Shown here piece by piece: positions 41,600 through 51,487 of a stretch of DNA of 64,000 nt; positions within the stretch are counted from its first letter, which is position 1; each line of letters begins with the position of its first letter. The stretch is from NCBI RefSeq assembly GCF_003590095.1, contig NC_039502.1:4909517-4973516 (forward strand). Reading direction: 5' to 3'. The position numbers and the translations under genes were made by a program. The notes under the pieces were generated by a model. That model was not told where the DNA came from. It saw only the letters and a list, made by a program, of their open reading frames with translations, and did no database searches. Source of the stretch: Trichoplusia ni. Lineage: Eukaryota > Arthropoda > Insecta > Lepidoptera > Noctuidae.

Positions 41600-42593
41600 A
41601 ATCAGCAGCTTACGCTTGAAGAACGAAGTATGTAGTTATACCCTGAGTGTAACTCCGCTGCTGCCACTAACAATGATCTTGCGAGCTTACATACGCAAAT
41701 TACCATGAATAATATTTCAACTCGGAAGAAAAGTTTTGACCCACGACTGCATTTTCCCTGTACTTCACTACAATCTATGGGCTTAGAAATACATCTTCTA
41801 CGTGAACAAATAAATGTTTTAGTGGAACAACTGTCTGACGCCTTATCAACTATAAGTCATTATCAACTTTGCACTCATGGTTTGTACGCAAAAAATGGAA
41901 GTCTGTAGTGAGAAACTCAATAAACTTGAAAAATCATCGCAATGCAACCGTTGCCATTTATTGACAAACATTCCAAATGCTGTATCTCATACTGAACCTT
42001 TAAATACCAATGTTAAAGCCAAAAACTGTACCAAAATACCTACATTAAAAAAGAAAACTGAGCTCCGTCCCATAAATAATGATACTAAACCAAAACCGAA
42101 GTCAGTTACTCGTCCTGATTCCGACAATTTAGTGGCCGATGTTTCTCTACAAGCGCCTGTCATACAAGTCCCACAACGTAATGAATCAGGACCGGATATA
42201 CCTCAAGAAAATAAACAAACTGCTCCTAATGGCTTCAATTCTGAACTTAACAACAACTTAAATGACGGATGGGAAGAGGTGCGCAAACGAAAACTTAAGC
42301 GATACAGTTCTATCCGTGGTACAGCGGGCCCCGAAGCCACATCACTAAAAGCCGTGGAGTCGCGTCGCTATATCCACCTATGGAATATGTTGTCAGGACC
42401 AGATGAAGTCATATCCTATTTACAAAAGCAAATACCTGGGGGTGTATGTACCATTGAAGAGCTTAAACCTAAGGGCGATTATAAGTCTTTCAAAATTGGT
42501 GTTTCTGTTGACTTCTATGAGAAAAGCGTCACCCCGGACATGTGGCCGACTAACGCTAGAGTAAAGCAGTGGTTTTTTCGAAGACAGAAATAA
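41600..42593 (+). pseudogene. LINE ORF1 protein (left arm)
   Basis: Pieces upstream of the ATG at 41705 are in frame (NNQQLTLEERSM, stop, then AAATNNDLASLHTQITMNN), so ORF1 begins earlier. A frame change in an A-run near 41890 separates 41705-41908 from 41877-42593. The C-terminal part holds DGWEEVRKRKLKRYSS, a basic stretch, and then YIHLWNMLSGPDEVISYL and TPDMWPTNARVKQWFF, the usual end of ORF1 in lepidopteran LINEs. Putative RNA-binding chaperone. Confidence 0.75.
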
Positions 42594-42639
42594 AAATCAA
42601 TAAAGATGATCGACGAACTTCGTGTTTAATGCAATTACA

Positions 42640-43370
42640 GACTATATACTCAGTTATATACCAAAATGTAAGAGGCCTCAAAACTAAGCTTAGTCACTTC
42701 AGGCAAAGTTAATTAACGCTGATTTGTGATGTTGTAACTGTAACTGATACATTTTTCGACAACTCCGTGCTAGATTCAGAGCTTATCTGCAATTAATGGA
42801 ATATACTACGACGTGATCGTACGAGTGGCATAGGTGGAGGCGTGCTATTAGCCGCCCAACTTGGTATTATAGTGCTGCGTTGTCCTGAATTTGAGACACA
42901 GAATGGTGAAGACCTCTGGGTCCGGCTTTCTATATCCAGTGCTACTTATTATGCTTGTGTTGTGTATATTCATCCTAGATCTTCTGATGAAATGTATGTC
43001 TTGGTTTCATAAAGTGGAGTCAATAATAGGCTCATTAGAAGAAGAAGTGCTAATACTCGGTGATCTAAACCTTAACCCAAAGTAGACATCTACTACCATT
43101 TTATGTCATTATTGTTATTTTTTAAGTTTTTGTGGATTAACTGAGAGGAATGATGTGATGAATGCTTTTGAAGGTAAATTGGACGTTGTATTATCTTCTG
43201 ACAGCGGTTTCAAAGTGAGAGTGTCTGAGATCGAGGGGGGAGGTCTTGTGCCGCGACGAGATTCATATCATCCACCGCTTGATATTGGCTTATCATTCTT
43301 TAAATCAAAGACGGGTTCTGTAAGAATTAATTGTTTGTGGTACCTTTGTTGTATCTGAATTCCATAACAC
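42640..43370 (+). pseudogene. LINE endonuclease, heavily decayed (left arm)
   Basis: Residues YQNVRGLKTKLSHF (start motif), GIGGGVLLAA, LWVRLSISSATYYACVVYIH, LILGDLNLNPK (catalytic GDxN) and SYHPPLDI (end motif) appear in order but over at least three frames with stops. The order and spacing match an apurinic-type endonuclease of a Jockey-like LINE. Confidence 0.75.
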
Positions 43371-44697
43371 AAGAGCTTTAGCAACTTACTTTGGGTTCAG
43401 AACAATGTATGCGATGTTGTCCGCATTCATTTATTATTTATTTAATCCGAGTAACATGGATGTGCAAAAAGATTGGAATTTTTCCAAAGGGTATTATGAA
43501 CTTATGTACGCCCTAATTTCTAAATTAAAATGGGAGGAAATATACCTTGCCAAAGACGTAAACCAGGCTGTAGAGCAGTTTTATAACATTCTATATAATA
43601 TTTTTGATGAATGCTTACCTAAAAAAAATAGACCCAGAACGCCATCTAGGTCCTTCCCGGCATGGTTTACTTCTGACCTTATAAGTGACATCAAACGTAA
43701 AGCTATGCTACATAAAAAATTGAAAGTTTGTGGTGATAAAGCTGCATACAATAATTTCTCTGCTCTTAGATCTGACATTAAACGACGAACGTCTGTAGCG
43801 TATAACAACTTTTTGCACAATATTCAGGTCAAATTAAATCACAGTCCTAAAACATTCTGGCAGCACATCCAGAGTTTGCGGTGTAAGGGAGGTTTTGAGA
43901 CACATGTCACGTATAAAGGAATAGAGTGTAATGGTAGTGAGGCAGCTCAATCGTTCTCCAATTTTTTTGCTAGCGTTTTTTTGCCAGAAACCCCTTCGCT
44001 TGATTACCTTAATGACATATCAGAAAGCAAATCTTCAAATCTAATTAACATTAACGAAATTTTGATGAGTGATCTAGAGTATGGTATAGAAAAACTTAAA
44101 CCGAATTCTTCCATAGATCCCGACTACATTTCCGCATTTATTATTAAAGGTTGTAAGGACATGTTGAAATCGCCTATCTTACCTATTTTTAACATGTCAC
44201 TAGAGATAGGGTTTTATCCAGACCGTTGGAAAATTTCGCGCGTTCAACCGATCCCTAAATCTAGTGATCATTCGCAATTAGAAAACTATAGGCCAATAGC
44301 TATACTCTCATCATTACCTAAATTATTTGAATCAATATTACATACACTTATCAGTTCACAAATTCAACCTTATCTATGTGTTGCACAACATGGATTTAGA
44401 CATAATCGTTCCGTTACGACCAATCTGCTCACGCTGGTTGATCTGATTTCCGAACATCTGGATAAAAATATACAAGTGGATGTAATTTATTTCGATTTAA
44501 AAAAAGCTTTTGATCGTGTTGATAACGACGTGTTGCTACGCAAAGTAAGTGATACAGGTTTTTCACCTAAACTCCTTAAATTTAGTTCGCTAGTTATCTG
44601 CGCAATCGGCAGCAATATGTCCGTCATTCGTCCGGTTGCTTTGTATCTAAATTATATCACACTCGGTCAGGCGTCAGTCAAGGTTCAATTTTAGGAC
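43371..44697 (+). pseudogene. LINE reverse transcriptase, first part (left arm)
   Basis: One frame from 43405 to 44694: linker RSFPAWFTSDLISDIKRK, NNFLHNIQVKLNHSPKTFW; RT blocks KPNSSIDPDYISAFI, NYRPIAILSSLPKLFESIL, QHGFRHNRSVTTNLL, IYFDLKKAFDRVDND (catalytic Asp). It ends at a frame shift in VSQGSILGP near 44690. In the right arm the same segment is cut earlier by one extra A (near 57800). Confidence 0.88.
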
Positions 44698-45557
44698 CAC
44701 TTTTGTTTAACATAATGGTATATAATCTGGAGACTGTACTTAAACATGCTAAATGCCTATTGTACGCGGATGATCTCAAACTGGTTTACGGGATAGAAAA
44801 CAGTTTCGATGCAGCTACATTGCAAGAAGACCTAAACTCAGTATTTCGTTGGAGTATAGACCACAAACTATTATTTTATATTAATAAGTGTCATGTTATG
44901 ACCTTTAGCCGGTCTCATAATCCACTGATTGCGCCATACTTCTTGGAGACGGAATTAATAACCCGAGTTTCCTCCGTAAAGGATCTGGGAGTTATTTTTG
45001 ACCCCAAACTGAACTTCCATGACCTCGTCAAAACACTTGCTACTGAATCATATCGTAGATTAGGTTTTGTAATTAGAAACATGAGGGAGTTACATAACCC
45101 CATGGCTATCAGACTTGTTTACATGACACTGGTTAGAAGCAAACCTGAATCTGCTTCGATCATTTGGAATCCCTATGAAAGTGCTTACGCCTTACTTTTA
45201 GAAAAAAATCAAAAAGCTTTTCTCAGACTTTTTATACAAAAAAAAAAATACAAATACTACCCATTTCTTTATCCAACAAAATTTCTATTAGGCATGTTAA
45301 CATTCAATTCTCTGGAAGTAGGGCGCAATAACCATTTAATTTCATTCGTTTGTAAGATGTTACGTAGTGAATCGGACTGCCCTGAGTGGGTGTCCCAGGT
45401 AGTCCGTCTTTATGTTCCCATGGTACCTAAAATGCAGCTCAGACCACGCAACTATCCTTTGCTGGCCGTGTCTGAAGCTCGCACTGTTTCACACACTAAC
45501 TCTCCGCTCATTCGGGCGCTCACTCTGCTCAACGCTCTCTTGACGTCAGAACCTTAA
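44698..45557 (+). pseudogene. LINE reverse transcriptase, second part (left arm)
   Basis: Continues RT with PLLFNIMVYNLE and CLLYADDLKLVYG (catalytic YADD, near 44760), MTFSRSHNPL, VKDLGVIFDPKLNFHDLV, ESASIIWNPY, and ends LTLLNALLTSEP. Open to the normal stop at 45557. An A-run at about 45238 (11 A here, 13 in the right arm) keeps frame only in this arm. Confidence 0.88.
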
Positions 45558-45841
45558 TGCGATCTGTTTGCGAAGAAATGGGTGGATTTTTGTGTGTTAT
45601 ATGTGTTTGAAATTCTGTGAGTTGATGAACGAAAGGTGATTGTTTACTGTTGTTTCTTATGTGATTGTTTATGTTTATGTGTAAATTTTATAATTTGTAG
45701 ACTTTTGTCCCCTTTTTTAGTGTTTAAGTTTCTGTTGTAATTGTATTATCTGACTGCCCAACGATTTGTTGTAAACTGTTATGTTGTGTATGTTATTTGA
45801 TAAATAAAATAAAAAAAGTATAGTAACCTTAACACTACATT

Positions 45842-46040
45842 TGATTACTCTAACTACTTGCCTCATCATGGAAAATTGAACGAATCTAAGTCTACAACCA
45901 AGCTTAGGGTTGTCTTTGACGCTTCGGCTTGTACTACATCAGGTAAGTCGTTCAACGACATACAAATGGTTGGTTCTCCTCTTCAAGACGTGGTTTAGGT
46001 TTCGTCAACACATGGTAGTCGTTAGTGCAGATAAGTAGGT
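45842..46040 (+). pseudogene. BEL/Pao reverse transcriptase fragment 2 (left arm)
   Basis: NYLPHHGKLNESKSTTKLRV, VFDASACTTSGKSFND and GSPLQDVV are hallmark Pao RT residues (HHxV..., RVVFDxSA, GxxLQD), followed after a frame change by FRQHMVVVSADK, matching the catalytic-Asp region. It breaks off near 46040. It is the sequel of the fragment at 40985. Confidence 0.8.
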
Positions 46041-47040
46041 TAGAATTCCCAATTCTTTGTCGGTCCTACACATTGTCTTGCAATTGCATTATAAGAGCGT
46101 CTTGTATTGTGGTGTCCGCATTGGATTGACTCATGCGCTCGCGCCTCGACGCGACGAATGTCGACCGCTCAGATTGCATTTATTTCATCGGGTATCGGCG
46201 CCTACCCGATTTCAATGGTGCGATACAGTACCTTGCGAACAGTTATCCAGCTTGTTCATTTAAACCTACAATACAATAATTGACTTCTATCGATGCAGCC
46301 GACTGACTGCTGGCTGTTTTAAATTGTAATCATAATAACTTATTAGGTATATTTACATCGATCGTAAAGAAAATTATATCTTAAATAAACGCATTTGATA
46401 TAAGTGGAACATATTATATATGTGTATTTTTTTTTTTTAGCATCTTGGACATTTATTTTATTGAATCATAGAGTATTCTTACGAGTAGTACAGAACTCTA
46501 ATTGTTACCATGAACGTGCTGACTGTCCAAGCCCACAGAACTATCGCTATGTAACAACAAAAGCAGATTATCTATACTTAATAATAATCAGAATTGTTTC
46601 TTTTTTAACGATGTAGGTAGAGATACAAGATTATTAAAAAATACTGCTACGCAAGGACACTAATACTAAGGTATCCCATTTCATAAAAACAGAACAATGC
46701 CTACTAGACTTGGAATCGAAAAAGTGACTACTTTATCTTGATCGCAGACAATGTTTTTTCATATACTCAAAATTATTTCTTTTCTTTTAGTATAATTCAT
46801 TACCTTTTCTTATTTTATTACTGATTTATCGGGAAATCTACCTTATCTTTTTTTGTAAACTTTATTGTTATAAAACGGAATCATTTATATCCAAACAGCA
46901 AATAGACTTTGACCAACTAAGCTTGAAAGTTGATGTTGCAATAATCATAGTAATAGTGAGATTGATATTGATGTTGAGACTGACGTTTCGCTGTTGGGGC
47001 GTCACTATGTTAGCGGTCGTTAATAAATATTTATATATTA
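46041..47040. other. Non-coding stretch (left arm)
   Basis: No family motif in any frame; AT-rich apart from a cggcgcctacccgatttc patch near 46196. The last part may be the 5' end of the LINE whose endonuclease starts at 47053. Confidence 0.4.
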
Positions 47041-47052
47041 ATATAAGTAAAA

Positions 47053-47277
47053 ATGATTGATAACATAAGTAACATTTCTAATGAAATTGACAACCTTACA
47101 TTAGCAAGCTCCCACGTCTGCACACCAGATCAGTATACTGAGATCGTTAACAATTCAGGTAGCAATTTTAAAGTAATACACGTAAATATTAGAAGTATTA
47201 ATAAAAATCTTGACCAGTTTATATCCATGCTTTCTATAACAAAACTGGAGTATGATATAATAATTCTTTCAGAATGA
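47053..47277 (+). pseudogene. Second LINE: endonuclease start (left arm)
   Basis: ATG at 47053; VIHVNIRSINKNLDQFIS and KLEYDIIILSE are the first two endonuclease motifs (NIRS with active-site Asn; ILSE with catalytic Glu). It is cut straight after ILSE by the Penelope fragment. Confidence 0.78.
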
Positions 47278-47594
47278 CATATGGTAGTACAGCAGGCAAA
47301 CGATCAACCGTGGCTGGAAGATATCACCTACTTGGGATCCAATAATAAATAAACTCAAGGCCAAACCCAAGAGCAGCGCTGCAAGACATCAAGACACAGT
47401 GAGCTCATACTGCGTAGGTCGGACCACAAGTAATTAATTAAAATATGAAGGTAGAACGAGCAACATCTCGTGTCAAGACGAACGCCATCTCAGTCTGCCC
47501 GTGACCATGATACCTGCAAAGGTTTCGAAACGTCGGGAACTAAAATCTAAAATTAAACCGCGATAAAATCCGTAAAAGTAGTTTCATTTCAATG
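47278..47594 (+). mobile_element. Penelope 3' fragment with inverted tip (left arm)
   Basis: 47277-47309 is the reverse complement of bases 13389-13421 of the long Penelope copy (catatggtagtacagcaggc). From gtggctggaagat onwards the sequence is in forward orientation and near-identical to 13805-14085, ending gtagtttcatttca. It inserts between LINE endonuclease and LINE RT sequence. Mirrored at 54511-54828. Confidence 0.85.
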
Positions 47595-48443
47595 TCTAAC
47601 ATTCGCGTAAACCTAAGAAACCGCTCTCAAGCTGTAAAAATTGGTACGGTGGTGAGCGAGGAGGAGCAGATTGGGCATGGAGTCCCACAGGAAAGTATTC
47701 TTGGCCCGACGCTCTTTTTAATATATGTCAATGACCTATGCAATATGAAATTCCAAACTTGTGACATCTTTACATATGCTGATGACACAGCATTATTAGT
47801 ATATGGCAGGGACTGGTTGGAGACAAGGACTCGGGCAGAGAATTACTTGAGAGAAGTAATGCTGTGGTTATCCTCTAATTTGCTCACGCTTAATATAGAG
47901 AAAACTAAATATATACGTTTTTATCTCCCTCATTCTCCCAAGCCACCTGTGGAAACTCTGTCGCTCACAGCTCACAGTTGTGTGACCTCACTATCTAGTA
48001 AGTGCTCCTGCCTACCCCTGACTAACGTAGGCAACATAAGGTATCTCGGGGTTCTGCTTGATGAGCGAATGGACTGGCGTCCGCAAGTAGAGGCTCTTAC
48101 TGGGCGAGTTAGACGACTCATATATGTCTTTAAAAATCTTCGGTATTCTGCCGACCAATTGGTAATGTGTACTGTTTATAAGGCACTTTGCCAATCAATT
48201 CTTGGGTACTGTATTACTGCATGGGGAGGGACATACAAGACCTTGTTTCTGCAATTGCAGAGAGCGCAAAGGTATCTCCTCAAGGTAATGCACTGCAAAC
48301 CTCGTGACTACCCAACCGCAAAACTATATAAGGATAGTGAAGTCTTGACTGTTAGACAGTTATTTATTCTTCGTGCTATGCTCCGACGACATTCCGAAAT
48401 TTCCCTTAGTGCAAGAATATTACAACATTATTATGTTATATGA
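47592..48443 (+). pseudogene. LINE reverse transcriptase C-terminal part (left arm)
   Basis: About 283 codons beginning just at the Penelope end: HGVPQESILGPTLFLIYVND, IFTYADDTALLVYG (catalytic YADD), TLNIEKTKYIRFYLP, IRYLGVLLDERMDWRPQV, QSILGYCITAWGGTYK, ending QHYYVI. The N-terminal RT and the rest of the endonuclease are missing, so the Penelope insertion coincided with a large deletion, or two LINE fragments became juxtaposed. A perfect copy is in the right arm. Confidence 0.88.
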
Positions 48444-48448
48444 TTATA

Positions 48449-48703
48449 CTAGCTGTTTCCCGCGACTTCGTCCCCGTGGGTAGAGGATATAAGTTATGAT
48501 TTTTTGACTGCCCTATTTTTTTTCACATTTTTCATTGTATCTTCGCTCCTATTAGTCGCAGGGTGATGGTTTATAGCCTAAAGCCTTCCTCAATTAATGG
48601 TCTATTCAACACAAAAAGAATTTTTCAATTTGGACCAAGAGTTCCTGAGATTAGCGCGTTCAAACAAACAAACAAACTCTTCAGCTTTATATATTAGTAT
48701 AGA
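48449..48703 (-). mobile_element. Lep1-like Helitron, complete (left arm)
   Basis: On the minus strand TCTATACTAATATATAAAGC to gtcgcgggaaacagCTAG. It is intact here; the mirror copy at 48965-53656 is split by the mag-type element. One base differs (A versus C in the ttgactgccc region near 48510). Confidence 0.8.
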
Positions 48704-48752
48704 TTAGCATAGAGTATAGATAAGACATTTCAAGCGGAGTGCCGCCGACCCT

Positions 48753-48915
48753 AGAGTATACATATACTCTATAATAATAATAATAATTTTATTTCTTCTT
48801 AAAAGTACAAACAACTTACATAGGTGACAATTTTTTTTAGGTTTTAAGACGATTGTACAGCTGCATTATATAAATTAACACACTGACTCTCAAACTGAGC
48901 CATGCTCGTATTTTG
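48753..48915. other. Unique centre of the inverted duplication
   Basis: 163 bp between the arms. It begins with a small palindrome agagtatacatatactct (48753-48770), then an ataataat microsatellite and aattttatttcttcttaaaa, which resembles the reversed tail of a LINE. No coding content. Confidence 0.8.
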
Positions 48916-48999
48916 AGGGTCGGCGGCACTCCGCTTGAAATGTCTTATCTATACTCTATGCTAATCTATACTAATATATAAAGCTGAAGAGTTTGTTTG

Positions 49000-49105
49000 T
49001 GTTAAGTACAAGGTACACGAGTGAAACAACGGCTTGCTAGTAACGCACTGGCCTTTATTTTAAACAAACGTTAACGTGCGTAGGCACACGCACACATACT
49101 CAACA
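49000..49105 (-). repeat. mag-type 3' LTR
   Basis: 106 bp, identical to 53326-53431; plus-strand ends tgttaagtac ... actcaaca. Confidence 0.93.
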
Positions 49106-49119
49106 CTCCTCCCCACCAG
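49106..49119 (-). promoter_or_regulatory. mag-type polypurine tract
   Basis: Minus strand GGTGGGGAGGAG abuts the 3' LTR. Confidence 0.72.
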
Positions 49120-49170
49120 CTCAGACATACAAATTAATAACTAATATACTAACTTAATACAACATACATG

Positions 49171-49998
49171 CTAATAAAATACTTTGTAATTAACGCTCGG
49201 AAGATTGCGTCTCGACCGCCGTATGGGTGGTGGCTCAACCGTTTGCTGATCCGGTGCTGCTTCTTCTAAATGACCAGGGCTAGGCGAGCCGGAACATGCT
49301 TCCTCATATTCCTTCTCTCCCCCAGATTGATCTGGTGATGGAAGCGGAAGCGTTCCTTGAGGTGACTCGGCAGCCATATTATCAGCACTATTCTGGTCTT
49401 GTATTTCTAATGTTGGGTCACCAGTTAGCTCCTCTATGTCTATATCTGTGTCTTTCGGTTTGGTTTTACAATCGTCACTTTTAAACAGTATAATTTGGTT
49501 TTTATGTTTTCTTTGTATTTTTGAAGTACTATCGTCTTTGATTAAATATATTACTTTGCCAATTCTTTTTAACACTGTTCCTTTACACCACGAAAACTTA
49601 CTATTTACTGTTTGATTTTTATAATATACTTTGTCACCGGGCACAAAGACTTGTATATTCTGTCCTCTCGTCTTATTTTGCAAACACTGTTTACGTTTTA
49701 CCACATTAGCAAGAGCCGAGGATGAAGATGACGGTGACTCGGGTTTAATTAGATCTAGCCGCGTCTTTAGCTTCCTACCGTAGACCAGCTCGGCTGGTGA
49801 AAACCCGGTTGTTGTGTGAACGGAATTTCTATAGTCAAACAAGTATTTCAAAAGTAAGTTATTTGAATTCCGCGCTCCACAACCCGTAAGCAAGCTCGTT
49901 TTGATACCTTTTTTAACTATCTTAACATAGCTTTCCGCCTGTCCGTTGCTGGCCGCGTGGTATGTTGGTGACGTCATGTGCGAAATTCCGTTCACCTC
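49171..49998 (-). pseudogene. pol: mag-type integrase, C-terminal part
   Basis: From the frameshift near 49995: SPTYHAASNGQAESYVKIVK (third catalytic residue Glu in QAES), TTGFSPAELVYGRKL, and a basic and then Pro/Ser-rich tail (PPPIRRSRRNLPSVNYKVF). The normal stop is at 49171. Only the shift of frame separates it from the upstream pol. Confidence 0.87.
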
Positions 49999-51487
49999 GA
50001 ACGAAAGCGAAAGCCTCAAACTCATATGACGTGAATGAAGTACCATTGTCGCTAACCAGCGTATGTGGGATACCAAATCTAGACATAAACTCGTATAATT
50101 TATCTATTGTCGCTGATGTTGACGTATCGCCTCTCATGTTATAAACCTCGACCCACTTTGTATATGCATCTACTACCACTAAAAAGGAGTTACCGTTTAT
50201 AGGTCCCATGAAATCTATGTGTATCCGGTAAAAAGGCGTTGCAGGATATTCCCAGTGTGCGATCGGTGCCCGCGTCGGTGATGGCCGCAGCTGCATGCAA
50301 ACGTCACATGCCCCTATCATCCGCTCTAACGCGGCGTCTATCCCCGGAAACCACACACGCGCTCGCGCCTCTGCTTTTGTCTTAACAATACCTAAATGAG
50401 ACTGGTGCAGTTCCTTTAATATTTTTCCATGCAACTTTTCCGGAACTACTACTTTGTGCCCTCTCATAATACATCCTTGTTCATACGATAATTGTGTCCT
50501 ACAAGCAAAGTACGGCTTAATCGCATCATCATCTATTTTTCTTGGCCATCCATTCAACACGAAATGTACCACTCTGTTCAAGGTCGCATCTGTACTTGTC
50601 GCCTCGCGTAATAAGTTTACGGTTACAGGCAGACTGCCTTCTATCACGAAATTAATGTACGAGGCTCGATCGAGGTCTGGCATCGTTGCATCTTTTTCCC
50701 GCCCGTCTCGATCCGTCCCTGCCCCCTCCGGTAAACAGGCGCGAGATAAGAAGTCCGCGCTGTTATTAGCGCTACGAACATATTCAATTTTATAATTATA
50801 GCCGCTCAAAAATAATGCGTATCTTTGTAGTCTGTTCGCTGATACTTCTGGAATACCACGCTGTGGTCCGAAAATCGACAATAATGGTTTGTGATCGGTG
50901 CGGAGAATGAAAGGAATCGCCCTACCGTATAAATATTGGTGAAATCGCCTTACACCAAAAATAATTGCGGTCGCTTCCTTTTGAATTTGTGAGTAACTTT
51001 TCTCCGTAGCACTAAGTGTACGCGACGCAAACGAAATCGGTCTCTCCGACCCATCGGTTTCTAATTGCGATAATATTGCAGACAGGCCTAACGGTGATGC
51101 ATCCACGGTTAAGATTATAGTTGACTCTGGGTTGAAGTGAGCTAAAACTTGATCTGAAGCTAAACTTTTTTTAATATTCAAAAACGCATCGTCATGCTCC
51201 TGTGTCCAACACCACTTGTTACCCTTTCTCAGCAAGTTATACAAAGGACATAAAATCGCTGAGGCGTTTGGGACAAAGTTCCTATAATAATTAACCAACC
51301 CCAAAAATGACTGTAATTGATTGACGTTAGTTGGAACCGGTGCTTCTGTCATGGCTTTAATTTTCTGCGGTGATTTATGAAGTCCATCTTTATTTATCAC
51401 GTACCCTAAATAATTAACCTCATCACTGAAAAACACACACTTATCTTTTTGTAAGGTCAGTCCTGCGTCTTGTAATTTGCTTAGTAC
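49922..51487 (-). pseudogene. pol: mag-type pol: RT end, RNase H, integrase start
   Basis: In the same frame as the upstream segment after a stop codon at 51488-51490. Contains VNYLGYVINKDG and LQSFLGLVNYYRNFVP (RT thumb), RNase H (LTVDASPLGLSAILSQ, LRTDHKPLLSIFGP, SANNSADFLSRA) and integrase (Hx3H at LHQSHLGIVKTK, CDVCMQLRP, HIDFMGPI with Asp, LVSDNGTSFTSYEFEAF with Asp). Frame is lost near 49995 by a small indel. Confidence 0.88.

Larger units (their letters stand above)
41590..45825 (+). mobile_element. Jockey-like LINE inserted in BEL RT (left arm)
   Basis: ORF1 (to 42593), ORF2 endonuclease and RT (42640-45557) and an A-rich 3' end with aataaaataaaaaaag at 45803-45818. BEL/Pao coding sequence precedes and follows it, so it inserted there. 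No target duplication was identified. ORF2 has no RNase H after RT, in line with a Jockey-type element. Mirrored at about 56280-60518. Confidence 0.8.
38106..48752 (+). repeat. Left arm of a large inverted duplication
   Basis: Each base pairs, in reverse complement, with the right arm 48916-64000 once the 4.43-kb LTR insertion is removed (left + right coordinate is about 102105-102110; 97668 near the centre). Only about ten small indels and single-base differences were noticed by eye over 10.65 kb, so identity is likely above 99.8%. The left outer limit is unknown because the right arm runs off the window. Confidence 0.95.

Noticed and set aside
46057..46616. Two short plus-strand frames (and their mirrors near 55.5-56.0 kb) as genes
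   Set aside because: 68 and 70 codons, no recognisable domains, low-complexity hydrophobic content; not supported.
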